From DATFPQ01 sp035264765 (GTDB lineage Bacteria > Actinomycetota > Actinomycetes > Actinomycetales > Angustibacteraceae), in the NCBI GenBank assembly GCA_035264765.1, contig DATFPQ010000146.1:1-9983 (forward strand): DNA of 9,983 nt, written 5' to 3'. This document shows positions 1-4,970 of the stretch, in pieces. A program made the position numbers and the translations under genes. Within the stretch, counting starts at the first letter, position 1. Each line of letters starts with the position of its first letter. The notes below the pieces were generated by a model that did no database searches, was not told where the DNA came from, and was given only the letters and a program-made list of their open reading frames with translations.

Positions 1-1790
1 CCCTCGGCGTCGACGTAGACCAGGGACCGGGTCAGGTGCTGGCCGGGCCGCATCAGCAGCGCCTCGTTCACGTCGTCCTGCAGCAGGTCACGCCGGGCGG
101 CGCGGGTGAGCAACGAGCCGGTCGGCGCCGACACCGGGACGTCGACCCGCACGTACCGCGCCCAGGCCAGCGCGACGCCCAGGGCGACCAGCACCAGCGT
201 GAGCACCGTGACGACGAGCGGCGGCAGCACGGGGTGCTCCTCGGCCGGCGCGCCCACGACCGGCTCGAGCCAGCCCTGGATCGCGCCGGTCGGGCCGAGG
301 ACCAGGCCCAGGAAGGCCGAACCGACCGCGAGCACCATCATCGGAACCGTCATCAGCGAGGGGGACTCGTGCGGGTGCACGTCGTGCTCGTCCCAGCGGC
401 GCCCGCCGTGGAAGGTCATCAGGAACAGCCGGGACATGTAGAACGCGGTCACCCCGGCGGCCAGCATCGCGATCATGCCGAAGACCCAAGGCCTCCAGCC
501 CTCGCCGACGAACGCGGCCTCGATGATCCGGTCCTTGCTCCAGAAGCCGGACAGGAACGGGAAGCCGATGATCGCCAGCCAGCCCAGGCCGAAGGTCACC
601 CAGGTGATCTTCATGACCGTCGACAGCCCGCCGAACCCGCGCATGTCGACGCGGTCGCGCATGCCGTGCATGACCGACCCGGCGCCGAGGAACAGGCCCG
701 CCTTGAAGAAGCCGTGTGTGAGCAGGTGGAAGATCGCGAAGACGTACCCGACCGGGCCGAGGCCCGCGGCGAGCATCATGTAGCCGATCTGGCTCATCGT
801 CGAGGCGGCGAGCGCCTTCTTGATGTCGTCCTTGGCGCAGCCCACGACCGCGCCGAAGACCAGCGTGATGGCGCCGACGATCACCACGACCAGCCGGGCG
901 TCCGGCGTGAGGTCGAAGATCGGGTTCGACCGGACCACGAGGTAGACGCCGGCGGTGACCATGGTCGCCGCGTGGATCAGCGCGGACACCGGCGTCGGGC
1001 CGGCCATCGCGTCACCGAGCCAGGACTGCAGCGGGAACTGGGCCGACTTGCCGCAGGCTCCGAGCAGCAGCATCAGCCCCATCGCGGTCAGCGCCGCCTG
1101 CGAGGCACCCTCGGCACCGCCGAACACCGTGGCGAAGTCCACCGCGCCGAACTGGACGAACATGATCATGATCGCGACGGAGAGGCCGAAGTCGCCGACC
1201 CGGTTGGCGATGAAGGCCTTCTTGGACGCCGCGGCGAAGCCCGGGTTGTGGTTCCAGAAGCCGATCAGCAGGTACGACGCCAGGCCCACGCCCTCCCAGC
1301 CGAGGTAGAGCAGCAGGTAGCTGTCGGCCAGCACCAGCAGCAGCATCGCCGCGACGAACAGGTTCAGGTAGGCGAAGAATCGCCGCCGATCGGGATCGTG
1401 CTCCATGTAGGCGATGGAGTACACGTGGATCAGCGACCCGACGAACGTCACGAGCAGGACGAACGCGAGCGACAGCGGGTCGAGCAGCAGGCCGGCCGTC
1501 ACCTGGAAGGACCCGGCCGGCACCCAGTTGAACAGGTGCTGGTCGATCTCGCGGGCGTCCTCGGGGCGGGCGTTGAGCGCGAAGAACAGGACCGCCGCGA
1601 CGACGAACGCGGCCCAGGAGGTCAGCGTGCCGACCAGGTGCCCGATGCGGTCGGTGCGGCGTCCGCCGAGCAGCAGCACCGCGGCGCCGAGCACCGGCAG
1701 GCCGACCAGCAGCCAGGTGAGGGAGAACACCCCCGAGGCAGCCTCGGTCTGCAGGGCAGCCGCAGCCACGCCTACCGATGGAATAGCCAT
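1..1790 (-). CDS. nuoL: NADH-quinone oxidoreductase subunit L (ND5 type proton pump), 3' end cut by the window
   Basis: NuoL is the distal Mrp-antiporter-like proton-pumping subunit of the membrane arm. 596 codons are present with no stop. Judging from known NuoL lengths (about 613-633 aa), a few tens of residues are missing, including the last helix. Recognisable parts: SLIHVYSIAYM (119-129), LLYLGWEGVGLASYLLIGFW (160-179) with channel Glu166, GACGKSAQFPLQSWLGDAM (244-262) with Lys248, GPTPVSALIHAATMVTAGVY (264-283), CAKDDIKKALAASTMSQIGY (318-337), and HLLTHGFFKAGLF (355-367) with His355, His359 and Lys363. In the E. coli pump these correspond to the essential Glu, Lys and His series. The ATG at 1790 is 22 bp after nuoK and has only a weak upstream GGA. 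A GTG at codon 21 is an alternative start. The visible end, RSLVYVDAE, is still inside the gene. Confidence 0.97.
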   Translation of the reverse strand, partial: MAIPSVGVAAAALQTEAASGVFSLTWLLVGLPVLGAAVLLLGGRRTDRIGHLVGTLTSWAAFVVAAVLFFALNARPEDAREIDQHLFNWVPAGSFQVTAGLLLDPLSLAFVLLVTFVGSLIHVYSIAYMEHDPDRRRFFAYLNLFVAAMLLLVLADSYLLLYLGWEGVGLASYLLIGFWNHNPGFAAASKKAFIANRVGDFGLSVAIMIMFVQFGAVDFATVFGGAEGASQAALTAMGLMLLLGACGKSAQFPLQSWLGDAMAGPTPVSALIHAATMVTAGVYLVVRSNPIFDLTPDARLVVVIVGAITLVFGAVVGCAKDDIKKALAASTMSQIGYMMLAAGLGPVGYVFAIFHLLTHGFFKAGLFLGAGSVMHGMRDRVDMRGFGGLSTVMKITWVTFGLGWLAIIGFPFLSGFWSKDRIIEAAFVGEGWRPWVFGMIAMLAAGVTAFYMSRLFLMTFHGGRRWDEHDVHPHESPSLMTVPMMVLAVGSAFLGLVLGPTGAIQGWLEPVVGAPAEEHPVLPPLVVTVLTLVLVALGVALAWARYVRVDVPVSAPTGSLLTRAARRDLLQDDVNEALLMRPGQHLTRSLVYVDAE

Positions 1791-1812
1791 CTGGATATCG
1801 ATTCCGTTCGCT
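1791..1812 (-). other. nuoK-nuoL intergenic gap
   Basis: These 22 bp are the only gap longer than 2 bp in the window. About half the bases are A or T, clearly more than in the flanking genes. The stretch includes overlapping palindromes ATCGAT and GATATC. It has no good Shine-Dalgarno sequence; the nearest purine stretch is CGGAA about 12 nt before the nuoL ATG. I see no promoter or hairpin that could act as a terminator. Confidence 0.7.
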
Positions 1813-2112
1813 TCAGAGCTTGAGCAGGTTGGCGTCGTCGACGGAGGCGGAGCGCCGCGCGCGGAAGATGGTGAGGATGATCGCCAGGCCGACCACGACC
1901 TCGGCCGCTGCGACCAGCATCACGAACAGCGCGACGACCTGGCCGTCGAGCGTGCCGCGCATGCGGGTGAAGGTGACGAAGGCGAGGTTGGTGGCGTTGA
2001 GCATCAGCTCGACGCCCATGAACACCACGATGGCGTTGCGCCGCAGCAGGAAGGTCGCGGCGCCGATGGAGAACAGGATCGCCGACAGGTACAGGTACGC
2101 GTCCAGGCTCAT
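1813..2112 (-). CDS. nuoK: NADH-quinone oxidoreductase subunit K (ND4L type membrane subunit)
   Basis: NuoK is a small three-helix membrane subunit that supplies two acidic residues to the proton path beside NuoJ and NuoN. The product is 99 aa, essentially the family length (100 in E. coli). The helices are near residues 3-22, 27-48 and 58-83. The two key glutamates are present: Glu35 in FMGVELMLNATNL and Glu71 in MLVAAAEVVVGLAI. It ends DDANLLKL. The ATG at 2112 overlaps the nuoJ stop by 4 bp (ATGA), and a G-rich AGGGGGG sits about 7 nt upstream, a moderate Shine-Dalgarno match. The same frame remains open far upstream through nuoJ, but only the last 99 codons look like protein. A 22-bp gap separates it from nuoL, the only real gap in the window. 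Confidence 0.97.
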   Translation of the reverse strand: MSLDAYLYLSAILFSIGAATFLLRRNAIVVFMGVELMLNATNLAFVTFTRMRGTLDGQVVALFVMLVAAAEVVVGLAIILTIFRARRSASVDDANLLKL

Positions 2113-2873
2113 CGCCGTCCCCCCTGCTCCACGTCGTCCTCGATCCGCTCGATCGCGCGCTCGTACTCCTCCAGCGGCTGCACCTGCCGGCGGGCCCGCA
2201 GGACGCGGGACACGGACAGGTCGCTGGGCGTGCCGTCCGGCAGCAGCGCGGGAGTGTCGACCGCGTTGTGCCGCGCGAAGACGCCGGGCGCGGGCAGGCC
2301 GGTCTGCCCCCTGCCCTCGCGGAACCGCCGCTCGGACAGGTCTCGCTGCGTCACCTTGTCGGTGACCCGCTCGCGGTGGGCCAGGACCATGGCGCCCATG
2401 GCGGCCGTGATGAGCAGCGCGCTGGTGATCTCGAAGGCCCACACGTACTGGGTGAAGATCTTCTCGGCGATGCCGAGCACGTTGCCGTCGGCGTTCGCCT
2501 CGGTGAGTCCCACGGGGCTGGCGAACGTGACGGCGCCGATCGCCGTGATGATCAGGACGGCGAGGCCGATCGCGAGCAGCATCCCGACCCAGCGCTGGCC
2601 GGCGATGGTCTCGACCAGGGAGTCCGCCGAGTCCACGCCCACCAGCATCAGCACGAACAGGAACAGCATCATCACCGCGCCGGTGTAGACGAACACCTGG
2701 ATGACGCCGAGGAAGTCGGCGTCCTGCACCAGGTAGATCACGCCGAGACTGACCATCACGACGGCCACACCGAGCGCCGCGTGCACCGCCTTGCGCGCGA
2801 ACAGCAGGCCCAGGGACGCCACCACCATGATCGGCGCGAGGATCCAGAACATCACCGACTCGGTGCCGGTCAT
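2109..2873 (-). CDS. nuoJ: NADH-quinone oxidoreductase subunit J (ND6 type membrane subunit)
   Basis: NuoJ is a membrane-arm subunit between NuoH and NuoK. Its third helix is the conformational switch element between the quinone site and the antiporter-like subunits. The product is 254 aa; E. coli NuoJ is about 184 aa. Five hydrophobic segments are seen near residues 8-26, 33-50, 58-79, 96-118 and 146-167. The conserved third helix has FVYTGAVMMLFLFVLML, including Tyr63, Gly65 and Ala66. After residue 168 comes a hydrophilic tail of about 87 residues rich in Arg and Glu (ERVTDKVTQRDLSERRF; ending ERIEDDVEQGGRR). The ATG at 2873 forms an ATGA overlap with the nuoI stop and is preceded by GAGAGGG at 6 nt spacing. 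The same frame is open upstream, but that stretch lies antiparallel to no motif and is inside nuoI, so it is not used. The stop overlaps the nuoK start. Confidence 0.96.
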   Translation of the reverse strand: MTGTESVMFWILAPIMVVASLGLLFARKAVHAALGVAVVMVSLGVIYLVQDADFLGVIQVFVYTGAVMMLFLFVLMLVGVDSADSLVETIAGQRWVGMLLAIGLAVLIITAIGAVTFASPVGLTEANADGNVLGIAEKIFTQYVWAFEITSALLITAAMGAMVLAHRERVTDKVTQRDLSERRFREGRGQTGLPAPGVFARHNAVDTPALLPDGTPSDLSVSRVLRARRQVQPLEEYERAIERIEDDVEQGGRR

Positions 2874-3616
2874 CGCGCGCCCTCTCCCGCGGCAGCCGCG
2901 TGCGCCCCGGCCGGAGCCGCCGGTTCGCCGGCTTCGGCGCCGGCTGGGGCCCCTCCGGCGCGCCGCGCACGCTGCTCCACCCACTCCTGCTGGTCCGGCG
3001 TCGCCTTGGTGACCTCGCCGCGGTAGTAGGCCTGGTCGTCGGCTCCGGCCGGCATCGGGTGCGGCGGTGGCAGCATGCCCTGGCGCAGCGGCGCGAGCAG
3101 CTGCTCCTTCTCGAAGATCAGCCGGCCGCGGTTGCTGTCCGCGAGCTCGTACTCGTTGGTCATCGTGAGCGCCCGGGTCGGGCAGGCCTCGATGCACAGG
3201 CCGCAGAAGATGCAGCGCAGGTAGTTGATCTGGTAGACGCGGCCGTACCGCTCACCGGGTGAGTACCGCTCGTCCTCGGTGTTGTCCGCGCCCTCCACGT
3301 AGATGGCGTCGGCCGGGCAGGCCCAGGCGCACAGCTCGCAGCCGACGCACTTCTCCAGCCCGTCCGGGTGCCGGTTCAGCTGGTGCCGCCCGTGCCAGCG
3401 CGGCTCGGTGGGCCGTGGCTTCTCCGGGTACTCCTCGGTCTCGACCTTGCGGAAGATGGTGGAGAAGCTGACGCCGAACCCGGCCACCTGGGGCAGCAGC
3501 TCGGACAGGAAGCCCGGCCGGCCGCCCTTCTCCGGCGGACGCGGCTCGGCGCGGCCGACGTCGCCGTCGCCGTCGCCGTCGCCCGAGCGGCGCACCTCGC
3601 CTCGTGGCTCAGCCAC
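2870..3616 (-). CDS. nuoI: NADH-quinone oxidoreductase subunit I (23-kDa type, clusters N6a and N6b)
   Basis: NuoI is the 8Fe ferredoxin-like subunit that relays electrons from NuoG to the terminal cluster in NuoB. The product is 248 aa. Two 4Fe-4S motifs are visible: Cys90, Cys93, Cys96, Cys100-Pro (CVGCELCAWACP) and Cys135, Cys138, Cys141, Cys145-Pro (CIFCGLCIEACP). The core runs from about residue 35 (FLSELLPQVAGFGVSF) to about 215. Before it lies a charged 34-residue extension with a Gly-Asp run. After it comes an Ala/Pro/Gly-rich tail (about 219-248). The start is a GTG at 3616, chosen because AGGAGG lies 6-9 nt upstream and no in-frame ATG occurs before the conserved core. A second in-frame GTG at codon 8 is possible but worse placed relative to that site. 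It overlaps nuoH by 8 bp and nuoJ by 4 bp. The Fe-S ligands are complete, so I expect a functional protein. Confidence 0.97.
   Translation of the reverse strand: MAEPRGEVRRSGDGDGDGDVGRAEPRPPEKGGRPGFLSELLPQVAGFGVSFSTIFRKVETEEYPEKPRPTEPRWHGRHQLNRHPDGLEKCVGCELCAWACPADAIYVEGADNTEDERYSPGERYGRVYQINYLRCIFCGLCIEACPTRALTMTNEYELADSNRGRLIFEKEQLLAPLRQGMLPPPHPMPAGADDQAYYRGEVTKATPDQQEWVEQRARRAGGAPAGAEAGEPAAPAGAHAAAAGEGAR
3559..3582. repeat. (CGTCGC)4 perfect hexanucleotide tandem repeat inside nuoI
   Basis: Four exact copies of CGTCGC stand head to tail on the plus strand. On the coding (minus) strand they give alternating Gly and Asp codons, producing the GDGDGDGD run near residues 12-19 of NuoI, before the conserved core. 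The unit is six bases, so loss or gain of copies would keep the frame and only change the length of this N-terminal extension. Confidence 0.9.
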
Positions 3617-4970
3617 GGATCTCCTCCTCCTCGGGAACGTCCGTTCGGCCGACCGGTCCGCCGGGCCCGGGAGCCCCTGCGCCGGTCAGGGCCCGCTCAC
3701 GCGGACCACGGGTGACGGTGAGCCGCTGGCCCGGCAGCGGCGGCACCGGGTGGCCGCCGGCGAACGGGTCGACCTCACCCAGCTCCCAGCCGCCCTCCGG
3801 CTCGGCCCGCTCGGCGCGGGAGTCGATCACCCAGGCGATCGCGCCGCCGACCACGGCGAGCAGCCCGATGACCAGGAAGAGCCGGGTGCGGCTGGTGTCG
3901 CTGATCTGCGGCAGGCCGCGGATCGTGGCGACGGCGACGATCCAGACCAGGCTGGCCGGGATGAGGAACTTCCAGCCGAACCGCATGAACTGGTCGTAGC
4001 GCACGCGCGGCAGCGATCCGCGGACCCAGACGAAGAAGAACAGGAACAGCCACAGCTTGACGAGGAACCACAGCACTGGCCACCAGCCCTGGTTCAGCAT
4101 CCCGTCGTTCACCGCCGACAGCGGCCAGGGGGCGCGCCAACCGCCGAGGAAGAGCGTCGCGGCCAGCGCCGAGACGGTGACCATGTTGACGTACTCGGCC
4201 AGGAAGAACAGGGCGAACTTCAGCGAGGAGTACTCGGTGTGGAACCCGCCGGTGAGCTCGCCCTCCCCCTCGGCCAGGTCGAACGGCAGCCGGTTCGTCT
4301 CGCCCAGCATCGTGATGATGTAGACGACGAAGGAGAAGATCGCCGGGATGATGAACCACTGGTCGCGCTGCGCGCCGACGATCTCGGACGTCGACATCGA
4401 CTGCGCGTAGAGGAACACCGGGACGAGCGACAGGCCCATCGCGATCTCGTAGCTGATGATCTGCGCCGACGAGCGCAGCCCACCGAGCAGTGGGTAGGTC
4501 GAGCCGGACGACCAGCCGGCCAGCAGGATCCCGTAGACGCCGACGCTGGCCACCGAAAGCACGAACAGCACGGCGACGGGGATGTCGGTGAGCTGCAGCG
4601 GCGTGCGGTGGCCGAAGATGCTGACCTCGGGGCCGAACGGGATGATCGCGAACGCGACGAAGCAGCAGGCCGCGGCGATGGCGGGCGCGGCGATGTAGAC
4701 CACCTTGTCGGCGGCCTTGGGGACGATGTCCTCCTTCAGCGCCAGCTTGATGCCGTCGGCCAGGGTCTGCAGCAGGCCGAACGGACCGGTCCGGTTAGGG
4801 CCGGGACGCTGCTGCATCCGGCCGATCACGCGCCGCTCGAACCAGATGAGCACCAGCGTGGTGACCACCAGGAACACGAAGACGGCGAGCGCCTTGCCGA
4901 CCACCAGCCACCAGGTCTCCTGGCTGAAGTCGGCGGCGCCCTCCCCTGCGGCGAAGATCGCGTTCTTCAT
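3609..4970 (-). CDS. nuoH: NADH-quinone oxidoreductase subunit H (quinone-site membrane subunit, ND1 type)
   Basis: NuoH is the membrane subunit under the hydrophilic arm. It forms the quinone tunnel with NuoD and NuoB and links quinone chemistry to the proton pumps. The product is 453 aa against about 325 in E. coli. The first helix (about 22-42) leads into the loop ERRVIGRMQQRPGPNRTGPF (45-64). The acidic cytoplasmic loop LPFDLAEGEGELTGGFHTEY (228-247) carries Glu234, Glu236, Glu238 and Glu246. RVRYDQFMRFGWK (322-334) precedes helix 8. By hydrophobicity the helices are near 22-42, 89-112, 129-152, 168-190, 205-222, 250-275, 296-317, 334-352 and 362-382. The last of these and a hydrophilic tail (383-453, with PVPPLPGQ and a terminal EEEEIRG) extend beyond the E. 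coli end. The ATG at 4970 overlaps the nuoG stop and has GGAGG 6 nt upstream. The gene overlaps nuoI by 8 bp. Confidence 0.97.
   Translation of the reverse strand: MKNAIFAAGEGAADFSQETWWLVVGKALAVFVFLVVTTLVLIWFERRVIGRMQQRPGPNRTGPFGLLQTLADGIKLALKEDIVPKAADKVVYIAAPAIAAACCFVAFAIIPFGPEVSIFGHRTPLQLTDIPVAVLFVLSVASVGVYGILLAGWSSGSTYPLLGGLRSSAQIISYEIAMGLSLVPVFLYAQSMSTSEIVGAQRDQWFIIPAIFSFVVYIITMLGETNRLPFDLAEGEGELTGGFHTEYSSLKFALFFLAEYVNMVTVSALAATLFLGGWRAPWPLSAVNDGMLNQGWWPVLWFLVKLWLFLFFFVWVRGSLPRVRYDQFMRFGWKFLIPASLVWIVAVATIRGLPQISDTSRTRLFLVIGLLAVVGGAIAWVIDSRAERAEPEGGWELGEVDPFAGGHPVPPLPGQRLTVTRGPRERALTGAGAPGPGGPVGRTDVPEEEEIRG
3621..3632 (-). promoter_or_regulatory. nuoI ribosome binding site embedded in the nuoH C-terminal Glu codons
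   Basis: The coding strand reads GAGGAGGAGGAG, the four consecutive Glu codons near the NuoH C-terminus. It offers AGGAGG at either 9 or 6 nt before the GTG start of nuoI at 3616. This is the best Shine-Dalgarno match in the window and is the main reason for choosing a GTG start that overlaps nuoH by 8 bp. Confidence 0.85.

Noticed and set aside
36..1823. Plus-strand open frame of 595 codons running antisense to nuoL
   Set aside because: It is rich in Arg, His, Gln, Asp and Glu with no domain pattern, and it mirrors the codon bias of nuoL on the other strand. NuoL on the minus strand has all its family motifs. Long antisense frames are expected in GC-rich genes.
1791..1830. Possible internal promoter or terminator in the nuoK-nuoL gap
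   Set aside because: There is no convincing -35/-10 pair and no stem-loop with a T tract. The palindromes seen are only 6 bp long.
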